29,511 nt of DNA, from IMG/VR virus record IMGVR_UViG_3300032053_002905, positions 1 through 29,511 of that record; one strand, given 5' to 3'. This document shows positions 8,004 through 15,069 of the stretch, piece by piece. Made by a program: the position numbers and the translations under genes. The notes below the pieces were generated by a model. It was not told where the DNA came from. It worked only from the letters and a program-made list of their open reading frames with translations, and ran no database searches. Every line of letters starts with the position of its first letter. Position 1 is the stretch's first letter. This stretch comes from a virus.

Positions 8004-8377
8004 TTCAAGTGCTCCTTGACCTTCTCAGCGAACTTTTCCAGTGTGAAGTTTTTATCTAAGGCTGGTTTGAAGTAGGGGCGTGCTCTCATCTTCCATGTTC
8101 CTGTTTCCAGGTAACCGCCATACCCGCTTGTTGAGTAGACCGCCCCTGACAAATCCTCTTTCGCAAACTCACCACCCGGCCCGACTTCATAAGCGATTGA
8201 CCTCGCATTGTTGCCAGTTAGCCAGGGTGATCCTTTCACGGTGTCACCTGCAACCTCCACCACTGTATCCCGCATGGCTAATCTATTAGCCGCAATCACG
8301 GCATTGGTTAGCTCAGGTATCTTGAGGTTCAGTTTTATGGAAGCCTCAAACCTCACCGAACCGTCCTCATTAAACAT
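8000..8377 (-). CDS. HK97 gp10-like neck/tail completion protein
   Basis: This 125-aa protein carries the typical gp10-like run SPWLTGNNARSI...GAVYSTSGYGGYLETGT and RARPYFKPALD near the C-terminus, which I recognise from the HK97-gp10 family. These proteins act at the head-tail joint. It overlaps the closure gene by 25 nt, lacks a strong ribosome site of its own, and its stop overlaps the next start as ATGA, so translation is likely coupled through the neck module. Confidence 0.82.
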   Translation of the reverse strand: MFNEDGSVRFEASIKLNLKIPELTNAVIAANRLAMRDTVVEVAGDTVKGSPWLTGNNARSIAYEVGPGGEFAKEDLSGAVYSTSGYGGYLETGTWKMRARPYFKPALDKNFTLEKFAEKVKEHLK

Positions 8378-8682
8378 TCGACATGGTGATTCCCTAACGC
8401 GTCTTGTCTGTCTGCGGCGGAAATAACCTCATAGGTTGCCCCGGTGTCCAGGATTACCCTATCCTGTTCGGTAATGTCCACATCGCCCAGGAATAGTTGG
8501 AGGTCAGCCAGTACCACTTCGGCTCCGAGCTTGACCTCACGGTTCTTGGGGGTAGACCATCGACACGGCTCGTCATCGTGAAGCAAATTCCAGGTCTTGA
8601 CGGGATTCCCGTATGCGTCCTGTGCTCCTGCGGCGAACCTATAAATATCGCACTCGTTTATCAGTAGCGAATCATAACTCAC
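8353..8682 (-). CDS. Head closure / head-tail adaptor protein
   Basis: This 109-aa protein shows the phage head-closure pattern: a short start naming a small beta barrel (CDIYRF), AYGNPVKTW, a middle hydrophobic strand VVLADLQLFLGDVDITEQDRV and YEVISAADRQDALGNHHVEC. Such proteins bind the connector and seal the portal after packaging. The likely start is the GTG at 8682, directly after the preceding TAG; no ATG gives a better alignment. Order connector, closure, gp10-like, terminator is the usual one. Confidence 0.75.
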   Translation of the reverse strand: MSYDSLLINECDIYRFAAGAQDAYGNPVKTWNLLHDDEPCRWSTPKNREVKLGAEVVLADLQLFLGDVDITEQDRVILDTGATYEVISAADRQDALGNHHVECLMRTVR

Positions 8683-9009
8683 CTAATCGTCCTCCACCAC
8701 GTTTATCTCTGCCCACGCCATAGCGGGTACATTGACAGCCCCTGCCCTCAGATTAGCAGCCAAAGCAAGCATTTTATTGACGATGCTTTGAGTGTACGCA
8801 TAGTCTCCAATCTTCTCACTATCGGCATTGGCTCCGTACTGGGACGCCCATGCCTCAAGCGCCGCAGCCGCCCCTAGATTCACAGAGCCTTCAGCGGTGA
8901 TAAAATACTGCAATTCCTCATCGGTGAATACGGGGTCGGCTATGGTTTTGTCGCCTATCAAGAGCCGGACTTTGCCCACATCATTTGTAATATCGTAGGT
9001 AACTGTCAT
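8683..9009 (-). CDS. Head-tail connector protein (HK97 gp6-like)
   Basis: I place the start at the ATG at 9009, which overlaps the TGA of the preceding gene (ATGA) and has GAAGAAGG upstream, rather than the longer frame to 9039. That gives 108 aa starting MTVTYDITNDVGKVRLLIGD. The TYDITNDVGKVR.LIGD...FTDEEL sequence is a common opening for these small all-helical connector proteins, and the rest is helical and Ala-rich (AAALEAWASQYG). The protein forms the ring below the portal. Confidence 0.75.
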   Translation of the reverse strand: MTVTYDITNDVGKVRLLIGDKTIADPVFTDEELQYFITAEGSVNLGAAAALEAWASQYGANADSEKIGDYAYTQSIVNKMLALAANLRAGAVNVPAMAWAEINVVEDD

Positions 9010-11153
9010 AGCACCTTCTTCCTCATAATCCGTAGCCATGCCTGCCGTGCTACGCCCAATCTCTTTATACCCATGCGGGCTACTGTCATTCTCTCTACCC
9101 CCATACGGGCAACCCCAACGGCTAACCTAACCAGCCAGGTCATAATTCCCGATAGGCTTCCTGCCATCGCAACAGTACCGCCGCCTACGGCCAACTTCGC
9201 AGTCAGGAATAATGTGTTTAGAACCCCCGCTATAGCGACAGCACCCATGCCTACGGCTATACTGATTTTCCGCCCTAGACTACCGCTCGAAGTAAGAACC
9301 CCGCCGACCCTTATCTTGATTAGCCTGCCGAGTGTTGCGCCAGAGGCTACGGCACCAGCGCCAACAGCCTTGAAGTGAGTCAGTATATTAGAGAGAGTGC
9401 CTGCCATCGTTATAGCACCTGAACCTACGGACACGAAAGCGGTCTTGAGAGTGGATAAAACGCCAGCCATTGTAACCGCGCCCGCACCAACAGCCTTGAA
9501 TTGGGTAAGTAAACGGCTGAGAGTGCCTGCCATCGTAGTTGCACCCTTACCTACACCAATCTTGATTAACCTACCGAGAACACCTGCCATCGTCACCGCA
9601 CCACTACCAACAACCTTGAATTGCTTATATACACGGCTGAGTGTTCCCGCCATTGTCACCGCCCCTGCACCTACACCAATCTTGATTAACCTACCGAGAA
9701 CGCCAGCCATTGTAACCGCGCCCGCACCAACAGCCTTGAAAGCGGTCTTGAGACGAGATAGGATTCCCGCCATAGTAATTGCACCCGCCCCGGTTGTAAT
9801 GTAAATCTTTCGTCCCAGGATACCCGCGGAAGTCAAGGCTCCTGATAGGCTGATTGATATTTTGCGTCCTAAAGTCCCGGCGATGGTTATTGCACCCGTG
9901 CCAACATTCTGAAAGAATAGACCGACGCCAATAAAAACGGTTGACAGTATTCCAGCCGAGGTAAGAGCCCCACCCACAGCAATCTTAGTTAAGCGTCCCA
10001 GGATACCATTTGAGGTTAAGGCACCGCCAACGGTTATTTTAATGAGTCTATCCAGCAAGGCGCTTGAAGTCACTGCCCCGCCGATTGCTAATTTGATTAA
10101 GCGATTTACACTTCCGCTTGAGGTTAGCACACCTCCTATCGACAGAGAGATTTTCCTTCCCACGCTCCCTGCGATAGTTACCGCTCCGAGTCCGACATTC
10201 TGAAAGAACTGCCCGACGCCGACAGGGACACGGGCTAGAGTACCAGCGGAATCAAGTAATCCGCCGATGGCGATTTTGATTAACCTGCCGAGAGTTCCTA
10301 CCGAAGTAACTACGCCGCTCAAGCTGATTTTCGTGAGGCGGTTAAGACTTCCTGCCATGCCAACGGCACCCGCGCCTACAGCAAGGAAAATAAGAAGTAG
10401 AGAAGTGAGCGTTCCTGCTATGCTGACCGCACCACCGATGGCTATTTTAATAACCCGTCCGAGACTTCCGCTAGAAGTTAAAACCCCACCAACCGCTATC
10501 TTGGTTGTGCGACCTAGTGCACCTGCCGAGGTCAGCGCCCCGCCGATGACTAGCTTTGTCAATCTCCCGAGAGTTCCTGCTGAAGTTAGTACCCCACCAA
10601 TGGCGATCTTGATTTTCCGTCCTAGACTCCCTGCCATAGTTACCGCCCCAGTTCCTATAGCGATAAGTGCTTTTCTGCCAAGTACACCCGCCATCGTAGT
10701 TGCACCCACGCCAACAGCTATAAGTGCTTTTCTGCCTAGTGTTCCCGCGGAGGTAAGTACCCCACCAATGGCTATCTTGGTTATCCGCCCTAAAGTACCT
10801 GCTAAAGCCACGGCACCACTACCAACAGCCTTGAATTGCGTGAGTAGGTTACCGAGGATACCAGTCATTGTCACCCCACCACTACCTACGGCCTTGAATT
10901 GCGTTAGTAGGTTACTGAGTACACCAGTCATAGTCACTGCGCCCGAACCTACGGACATGAAGGCAGTCTTAAGGGTAGACAGGACGCCCGCTATAGCAAT
11001 CGTTCCTGCACCAAGAGTTCTAAATGTCTTCCTGCCAAGTGTTCCGGCTGAAGTTAATGCCCCGCCGCAGACTTGGTAAAATGTCCCCGCTTCTATAATA
11101 GGGGTCTTGGTAGGTCGGGGCGGTCGGGGTGGCGGTGGTCTCCAGATAGGCAT
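9006..11153 (-). CDS. 715-aa tandem-repeat virion-associated protein
   Basis: After a Pro-rich start (MPIWRPPPPRPPRPTK) the protein is almost entirely about 33 tandem repeats of 17-25 residues, in two main types: an 18-residue type like KIAIGGVLTSAGTLGRLT and a 21-residue type like TQFKAVGSGAVTMAGVLG. Two repeats (residues about 315-340 and 418-440) carry an FFQNVG insert. The tail ends in a different short repeat around VARMGVERM and VARMGIKRLG, then a basic RIMRKKVL. Regular Gly, small residues and alternating hydrophobics suggest a stacked beta or solenoid fold. There is no signal peptide. It lies among structural genes, with a strong ribosome site, so it is probably a fibre or virion surface part; the function is not known. 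Confidence 0.75.
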   Translation of the reverse strand: MPIWRPPPPRPPRPTKTPIIEAGTFYQVCGGALTSAGTLGRKTFRTLGAGTIAIAGVLSTLKTAFMSVGSGAVTMTGVLSNLLTQFKAVGSGGVTMTGILGNLLTQFKAVGSGAVALAGTLGRITKIAIGGVLTSAGTLGRKALIAVGVGATTMAGVLGRKALIAIGTGAVTMAGSLGRKIKIAIGGVLTSAGTLGRLTKLVIGGALTSAGALGRTTKIAVGGVLTSSGSLGRVIKIAIGGAVSIAGTLTSLLLIFLAVGAGAVGMAGSLNRLTKISLSGVVTSVGTLGRLIKIAIGGLLDSAGTLARVPVGVGQFFQNVGLGAVTIAGSVGRKISLSIGGVLTSSGSVNRLIKLAIGGAVTSSALLDRLIKITVGGALTSNGILGRLTKIAVGGALTSAGILSTVFIGVGLFFQNVGTGAITIAGTLGRKISISLSGALTSAGILGRKIYITTGAGAITMAGILSRLKTAFKAVGAGAVTMAGVLGRLIKIGVGAGAVTMAGTLSRVYKQFKVVGSGAVTMAGVLGRLIKIGVGKGATTMAGTLSRLLTQFKAVGAGAVTMAGVLSTLKTAFVSVGSGAITMAGTLSNILTHFKAVGAGAVASGATLGRLIKIRVGGVLTSSGSLGRKISIAVGMGAVAIAGVLNTLFLTAKLAVGGGTVAMAGSLSGIMTWLVRLAVGVARMGVERMTVARMGIKRLGVARQAWLRIMRKKVL
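9110..11100 (-). repeat. Degenerate 51-66-nt tandem repeat block inside the 715-aa gene
   Basis: The coding block is made of about 33 units. Most differ in sequence, but some adjacent units are close copies at DNA level, for example the stretches near 9481-9520 and 9711-9760 (CCTTGAAT/AAG lead-ins after CGCGCCCGCACCAACAG) and near 10815-10920. Unit length varies by whole codons only, which fits unequal recombination under selection for frame. Confidence 0.8.
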
Positions 11154-11162
11154 TTTATACTC

Positions 11163-11663
11163 CTAGCAAACTTCTTCAAATACGACTGTGCTAGTCCAGC
11201 CTAACAAAGTGGCAGGGTCGGCCAAAAATCTAACCACGAAAGCCATTGCTCCCGCAACAACAGGCCTCTCCTCTGGAGTTGGTATCCAGAGATACCCATT
11301 CAGAGCATTAAAAGCGAAATCGTGGAAATCCACATATGTTGGAGTAGCATCTGCCGAGCCAGTAATACCGCACTTGCCAGCAGCCAATGTACCTGCTACT
11401 CCCGCAATAATTGCAGCTGGTCCTCCAGAGCATAAAGGACTGGGTGTAACAGTGGCTACGGTCAAGTTCCCACCCGTTCTCCACGATAACGCCCCTCTTA
11501 CCATCGCTGATGTTGCATTCTCATCTTGCCCAATCTCTACTCTGTATATCTTGATTAGAGATCCAGCAGCTTGAGGCGCAGCGACAGGGTAAATACCCTG
11601 CAGAACATTGACTGCCGTTATCATTGTTGCGTGTGGTGCTACGATTGAGAACATTTTCCCCAT
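11163..11663 (-). CDS. Hypothetical virion structural protein, 166 aa
   Basis: I do not recognise this family. The protein is Ala/Gly/Val/Thr-rich and probably mostly beta, with an opening MGKMFSIVAPHATMITAVNV and two Cys-containing loops. AAAAGGAGGACAAC precedes the ATG at 11663, so it is well translated. It lies between a repeat protein and the 715-aa repeat protein in the structural operon, which suggests a virion component such as a minor head or fibre protein, but this is inferred from position only. Confidence 0.7.
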   Translation of the reverse strand: MGKMFSIVAPHATMITAVNVLQGIYPVAAPQAAGSLIKIYRVEIGQDENATSAMVRGALSWRTGGNLTVATVTPSPLCSGGPAAIIAGVAGTLAAGKCGITGSADATPTYVDFHDFAFNALNGYLWIPTPEERPVVAGAMAFVVRFLADPATLLGWTSTVVFEEVC

Positions 11664-11675
11664 GTTGTCCTCCTT

Positions 11676-11783
11676 TTAATGCGCTAAGACCGAATGTGTA
11701 GAGCTTAATAAAACATTGATATATCTCTGTGCATGAGACTTCCCTATTTCACTGCCTCTTTTAATCTCACCCAGTTTTGGCAT
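11676..11783 (-). CDS. 35-aa protein resembling the lead-in of a zinc-finger/HNH family
   Basis: The ATG at 11783 with GGAG upstream opens a frame reading MPKLGEIKRGSEIGKSHAQR and ending YINVLLSSTHSVLAH. The KLGEIKRG.EIG start is, as I recall, a common lead-in to CxxCGKxRWV zinc-finger and HNH proteins in phage metagenomes, and it can be aligned loosely with EGDIATSKTLGHKGHGRYQ of the HNH protein at 21457. Here the finger is gone and the frame stops. It may be a decayed fragment or a small gene in its own right. Confidence 0.5.
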   Translation of the reverse strand: MPKLGEIKRGSEIGKSHAQRYINVLLSSTHSVLAH

Positions 11784-11794
11784 AGTTGGTTCTC

Positions 11795-12472
11795 CTAGTG
11801 AGCAAGTATGTGTGGATAATAAGAACCCTTTGGAAACCTTCCGAAAAATACCCTGTCATCCCATTCAACCCCATAAGGGCTAGTTGACGGGCTTGCGAAT
11901 GAGTTGGAGATTGTTGAGCTGAAACCTGTGTGAAGATAGATTTTGTCCGAGGTAGAATCGGCACTTAATACATTAGCACCGTCCCAGGAAATACTCCGAG
12001 GGTAATTTGATGGGCTTGAGAAGGAGTTAGATATTGTCGAACTGAAACCTGTGTGAAGATAGATTTTGTCCGAGGTATTGTCGCAACTTAATACATTAGT
12101 GCCATCCCAGGAGACCCCTGTAGGGTAAGTTGATGGGCTTGAGAAGGAGTTAGAAATTGTTGAGCTGAAACCAGAGTGGCGATAGATTTTGTCCGAGGTA
12201 TAATCGCAACTTAATAAATTAGCTCCATCCCAGGAGACCCCTGTAGGTGTAGTTGACGGGCTTGCGAATGAGTTGGAGATTGTTGAGCTGAAACCTGTGT
12301 GGAGATAGATTTTGATCGAGGTATCATCGTCACTTAATACATTAGTGCCATCCCAGGACAGCCCAGCTGGTAAATCTGACGGACTTGAGAAGGAGTTAGA
12401 TATTGTCGAACTGAAACCTGTGTGAAGATAGATTAGGTCCGAGCCATAATCGCAACTTAATAAGTTAGCCAT
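11795..12472 (-). CDS. Five-unit repeat protein, propeller-like blades
   Basis: The 225-aa product is five tandem 41-residue units plus a 20-residue tail. A unit runs through LLSCDYTSDKIY, L/RHTGFSSTISNSF, SSPS and P.GVSWDG. The alternation of short strands with SDKIY and SWDG turns looks like beta-propeller blades, though a closed propeller from five such units is not certain. The first unit begins two residues after the start, without signal peptide or anchor domain. The last unit departs from the pattern after VEWDD. It lies in the structural operon, so it may be a virion surface or host-binding part. Confidence 0.72.
   Translation of the reverse strand: MANLLSCDYGSDLIYLHTGFSSTISNSFSSPSDLPAGLSWDGTNVLSDDDTSIKIYLHTGFSSTISNSFASPSTTPTGVSWDGANLLSCDYTSDKIYRHSGFSSTISNSFSSPSTYPTGVSWDGTNVLSCDNTSDKIYLHTGFSSTISNSFSSPSNYPRSISWDGANVLSADSTSDKIYLHTGFSSTISNSFASPSTSPYGVEWDDRVFFGRFPKGSYYPHILAH
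11860..12470 (-). repeat. Five direct repeats of exactly 123 nt
   Basis: The GGGCTTG (or GGACTTG) landmark recurs on the plus strand at 11889, 12012, 12135, 12258 and 12381, always 123 nt apart. Each unit encodes one 41-residue module. Core sequences fall into alleles: first and fourth units in coding order share the GAGAAGGAGTTAGATATTGT version, second and fifth share GCGAATGAGTTGGAGATTGT, and the third is mixed. Confidence 0.95.
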
Positions 12473-12523
12473 AGTTCACCATTAGGTCGTTGCAAATTAA
12501 CGATAGTCATAGTGTTACTCACA

Positions 12524-12551
12524 AAGGAGGGGGGAACGATCCCCCCTCCTT
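12524..12551 (-). terminator. Intrinsic terminator-like hairpin, 11-bp perfect stem
   Basis: AAGGAGGGGGG (12524-12534) pairs perfectly with CCCCCCTCCTT (12541-12551) around a 6-nt loop. It lies between the 195-aa gene and the five-unit repeat gene. The minus-strand side has no U-tract; the plus-strand side is followed by ATTTTCTG. It could pause or stop transcription, or protect mRNA ends. Confidence 0.55.
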
Positions 12552-12635
12552 ATTTTCTGTTCTATTCCTTCTGCGGGAACCTACCCACCCGAAGTGAAGG
12601 CTCTAGTAATTTGCTCTACATCATTTGCAACTATA

Positions 12636-13226
12636 TTACCCTCCGCTAGTGAAGGAAATCGTGAACGTAAATTCTATGGCATTAGTAGCTACGACGTTTA
12701 TTGCGGCGAATTTAGTCCTATCCATCAAACGTCCGCCTGTCACCGGAGGGCCGCCAGCGCCTGCCGTGTTGAACAGGCCGTGCTCAGTGATAGCAAAACC
12801 CCCGGTATAGGTGATGGTGGCAACAGACTTATAGACTTTAGCAGTCCCTTCTATCTGTGTACCTACCACACGGGCATCCTCTCTCGGCGTGCCAAGAGCG
12901 TCGTCTGTTGGGTCTTCCGCACCGACTCCCTCGCCCGAATGATGGTACTTATAGGTTGAGAAGGCTGCTACCGAGGACTGTAAGGTGTCTACTATGTCCT
13001 CGCAGAAGTCGTCGGTGACCTGCTTATCATGTACCACCCGTCTGGCTTTTCCATCGGGTATCCATAACCCGGGTCGGGATTTGCTCAATTCCTCTAAGGG
13101 CACGCCCCCGGCCAGCAATAGCCGACCTTCACGATTCAGTACTTTCTTTTGCGCTATCAGCAGCGTGTGGGCGTGTACCGCTCCGCCGCCGAAGGCACTA
13201 GCCAGTTTATCTTTGAACCAACTCAT
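12636..13226 (-). CDS. Phage structural protein of unknown role, 196 aa
   Basis: I choose the ATG at 13226 because GGAGG lies 7 nt upstream of it; an in-frame ATG at 13238 would place that site inside the gene. The protein starts MSWFKDKLASAFGGG and contains KYHHSGEGVGAEDPTDDALG, TQIEGTAKVYKSVATITYTG and FAITEHGLFNTAG, a pattern I associate with uncharacterised phage virion proteins. It is beta-rich toward the C-terminus (VVATNAIEFTFTISFTSGG). It lies just after the capsid gene, which fits a head or head-fibre part. No biochemical role is known to me. Confidence 0.72.
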   Translation of the reverse strand: MSWFKDKLASAFGGGAVHAHTLLIAQKKVLNREGRLLLAGGVPLEELSKSRPGLWIPDGKARRVVHDKQVTDDFCEDIVDTLQSSVAAFSTYKYHHSGEGVGAEDPTDDALGTPREDARVVGTQIEGTAKVYKSVATITYTGGFAITEHGLFNTAGAGGPPVTGGRLMDRTKFAAINVVATNAIEFTFTISFTSGG

Positions 13227-13240
13227 GTTTGCCTCCATTT

Positions 13241-13411
13241 TTATGTAATTACTTGAAACCAGTTTGTTCCGTCAGCCGTTTCAAATCTTTTGCCTGTATT
13301 GCTTTCCATAAAGATGCTTCCGATTGGAACACCTACAGGTTTTACATCTGTCGATAATCCATAATAGTAGTTGTACCAATCTACCGGCCCTTTTCTTTCC
13401 GTTATTGCCAT
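13241..13411 (-). CDS. Small phage protein, 56 aa
   Basis: The ATG at 13411, with AAGAGGTG upstream, opens a 56-codon frame: MAITERKGPVDWYNYYYGL, then DVKPVGVPIGSIFMESNTG and KRFETADGTNWFQV. The GVPIGSIFMESNTGKRFE.DGTNW region resembles short beta-strand modules near phage structural genes. It fills the gap between the capsid gene and the 196-aa gene. Function is unknown. Confidence 0.72.
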   Translation of the reverse strand: MAITERKGPVDWYNYYYGLSTDVKPVGVPIGSIFMESNTGKRFETADGTNWFQVIT

Positions 13412-13426
13412 ATTGCACCTCTTAAT

Positions 13427-13457
13427 AATAGAGAGGGGTGTTTAACCCCTCTCTATT
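13427..13457 (-). terminator. Hairpin after the major capsid gene, 12-bp perfect stem
   Basis: AATAGAGAGGGG (13427-13438) pairs with CCCCTCTCTATT (13446-13457) around a 7-nt loop, starting 10 nt after the capsid stop. On the minus strand it is followed by ATTAAG rather than a pure U-tract, so it may be a partial terminator or a 3'-end stabiliser that raises capsid mRNA relative to downstream genes. Confidence 0.65.
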
Positions 13458-13467
13458 ACTTCGCTAT

Positions 13468-14631
13468 TTAGACTGCGGAAAGTTGTCCATAAGTGGCTCT
13501 CCACTCAAGTTTGCTGCATCCAAAGACCTCTCTCACACGGTAGAACACATTGTCGGTAGCGAAGTCGCCAGCCATCGGGCTGATTTCACCACCACCGATG
13601 TTCACCTTGTCAGACGCCTTCATGCAGATTTCGGGTCTCTCATGCCCAACCAGGTAGTCGCACTCCAGAGCCGCGATGTCCTTCGGGTCTGCAAACAAGA
13701 ACCAGCTCAGAAGTGCATTAGGAGCAAAGACGGGAATGTACGGGTCAACTATGAGTTGTAAGCCGTACTGAGAGATGACGTTGTTCGTTGGCATGGGGAA
13801 GATCGTAGCAGGCCCAGCCGCCGCTAACGTCACATGGTCAAGCCACATCTTTGTTGCCGAGGTCAGGATTTGTCGCGCTGTGAACTCAAGTCCGGGGCCA
13901 ACCACCAGGTACTTTGCCCTGTTCATTATCGGCTCGCCATTGACATCCGTGAAAGCAGCCATAGCCTCGCAGGTGTTCTCAAGGTTCTGGATTGTCAAGG
14001 GCAATGCACCCAGGTTGATTACATCGCCGACGGTTGAGTCATACAGGAAGCCGGCAGCGTGCGTGCTATCAGCAATAGCGTCTGCTACGTAAGTTCCAGT
14101 TACTAGTCGATGCTCTGTCCTTACCGCAGCGCGGGCGAACCTCTCCGGGGTATCCTTCAGTGCGCCCAGGTCGTCGTTGATCAGGGCTTCCCAGGAGATG
14201 TCAAACTGCCTTCCGTACTTTTTAACGGAAACAGGATAACGTTTCTCGTCACGCTCACTAGCCAGGTACTCGCCTTTTTCTCCGACTTCCGCGAGGTGCT
14301 GATCGCCGCCGGTGATGCCGAATCTATACCCGCCCACCTGGGGGAAGATTCTGGGCACCGTGCCCATGCGCACAAACGCCTTCCATACAGGGTCAACGGC
14401 CTTGTAGGACGCTAACACCTGTCTGTCCAGCACGTCGCCGAACAGATAGGGGAAGTCGCTTGTGGTCAGTGCCTCACGCATTAGATACTCATGCTTGTGA
14501 GGCGGGAGTCCCTTCGCGTTGGTTAGCAGGTCGATTGTTTCCTTCAATCTCTGCTCATATCCTTCGGGTCTTTTAATGTCAGATAGGGTGGTATAACCAT
14601 TCCAATCTTCCATGAGTTTCATGAATTCCAT
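13468..14631 (-). CDS. Major capsid protein, Mu gpT-like
   Basis: This 387-aa protein lies downstream of protease and decoration genes and is set off by hairpins on both sides, as expected for the most abundant product. AGGAGG lies 8 nt before the ATG. Typical features of the Mu gpT-like major head family are FPYLFGDVLDRQVLASY, then PQVGGYRFGITGGDQ..LAEVGEKGEY, KKYGRQFDISWEALINDDL and a C-terminal SPMAGDFATDNVFYRVREVFG. It should form the HK97-fold icosahedral shell. I see no long cleavable N-terminal scaffold region, which fits a separate scaffold in the protease gene. Confidence 0.9.
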   Translation of the reverse strand: MEFMKLMEDWNGYTTLSDIKRPEGYEQRLKETIDLLTNAKGLPPHKHEYLMREALTTSDFPYLFGDVLDRQVLASYKAVDPVWKAFVRMGTVPRIFPQVGGYRFGITGGDQHLAEVGEKGEYLASERDEKRYPVSVKKYGRQFDISWEALINDDLGALKDTPERFARAAVRTEHRLVTGTYVADAIADSTHAAGFLYDSTVGDVINLGALPLTIQNLENTCEAMAAFTDVNGEPIMNRAKYLVVGPGLEFTARQILTSATKMWLDHVTLAAAGPATIFPMPTNNVISQYGLQLIVDPYIPVFAPNALLSWFLFADPKDIAALECDYLVGHERPEICMKASDKVNIGGGEISPMAGDFATDNVFYRVREVFGCSKLEWRATYGQLSAV

Positions 14632-14659
14632 TTAGGTTACCTCCTGATTTATTTTGGGT

Positions 14660-14689
14660 AACAAAAAACCCGCTTTTTAGGGCGGGTTT
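14660..14689 (-). terminator. Intrinsic terminator upstream of the major capsid gene
   Basis: On the minus strand AAACCCGC (14689-14682), an 8-nt loop and GCGGGTTT (14673-14666) are followed by further T residues, a classic GC stem plus U-run. It lies 29 nt before the capsid start and after the 112-aa gene. In a one-direction operon it would act as an attenuator unless antitermination is active or a capsid promoter lies just downstream. Confidence 0.75.
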
Positions 14690-14709
14690 CCTGCTATGTC
14701 TTATTTGGT

Positions 14710-15048
14710 TTACTTTCTGGGTTCCACTTCCACCACTGCCGCCTCTGTTAGACGGGTTACAAGTTCAACATCGTTCCGGTTGAACCCCTTAAAGGTGTCC
14801 ACGGCTTTCTTAATCCTCTGGTATTCATCCTCCTCTACTAGGATTTCGTCATCCTTGCAGTTCTCCAGCTTCATAGCCAGCATATTCTGCTTGACCAATT
14901 CAGCACCGGATAGTTGCAGCTCACGATTGAACATCAGATTCAGAATCGAATCCTTGACGTGGTATGGAGCGGTAATGTCAACCAGTTTGCCATCACCGCC
15001 CTTTACTGTACCACTAACCATGTAATCCTTTAGGTTTAACGTGCGCAT
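14710..15048 (-). CDS. Hypothetical phage protein, 112 aa
   Basis: The product starts MRTLNLKDYMVSGTVKGGDG and is acidic and mostly helical, with SGAELVKQNMLAMKLENCKD and VEEDEYQRIKKAVDTFKGFN. I recognise this only as a kind of small protein found next to capsid genes, with a layout reminiscent of head-assembly or tail-chaperone helpers. An AAAAAGGAGAGG site precedes the ATG. A terminator follows 21 nt after its stop. Confidence 0.72.
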   Translation of the reverse strand: MRTLNLKDYMVSGTVKGGDGKLVDITAPYHVKDSILNLMFNRELQLSGAELVKQNMLAMKLENCKDDEILVEEDEYQRIKKAVDTFKGFNRNDVELVTRLTEAAVVEVEPRK

Positions 15049-15069
15049 TGCCTCTCCTTTTTATTTACT

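Noticed and set aside
10267-11079. Plus-strand 270-aa open frame opposite the 715-aa gene
   Set aside because: It mirrors the repeat composition of the minus-strand gene, is Pro/Ala/Thr-rich, has no ribosome site and does not fit the one-direction gene order.
11860-12470. CRISPR array
   Set aside because: Regular spacing raised the idea, but the 123-nt units are coding, stay in frame and have no unique spacers between identical repeats.
13226-13238. Upstream ATG start at 13238 for the 196-aa protein
   Set aside because: The GGAGG ribosome site lies between the two ATGs and serves the one at 13226.
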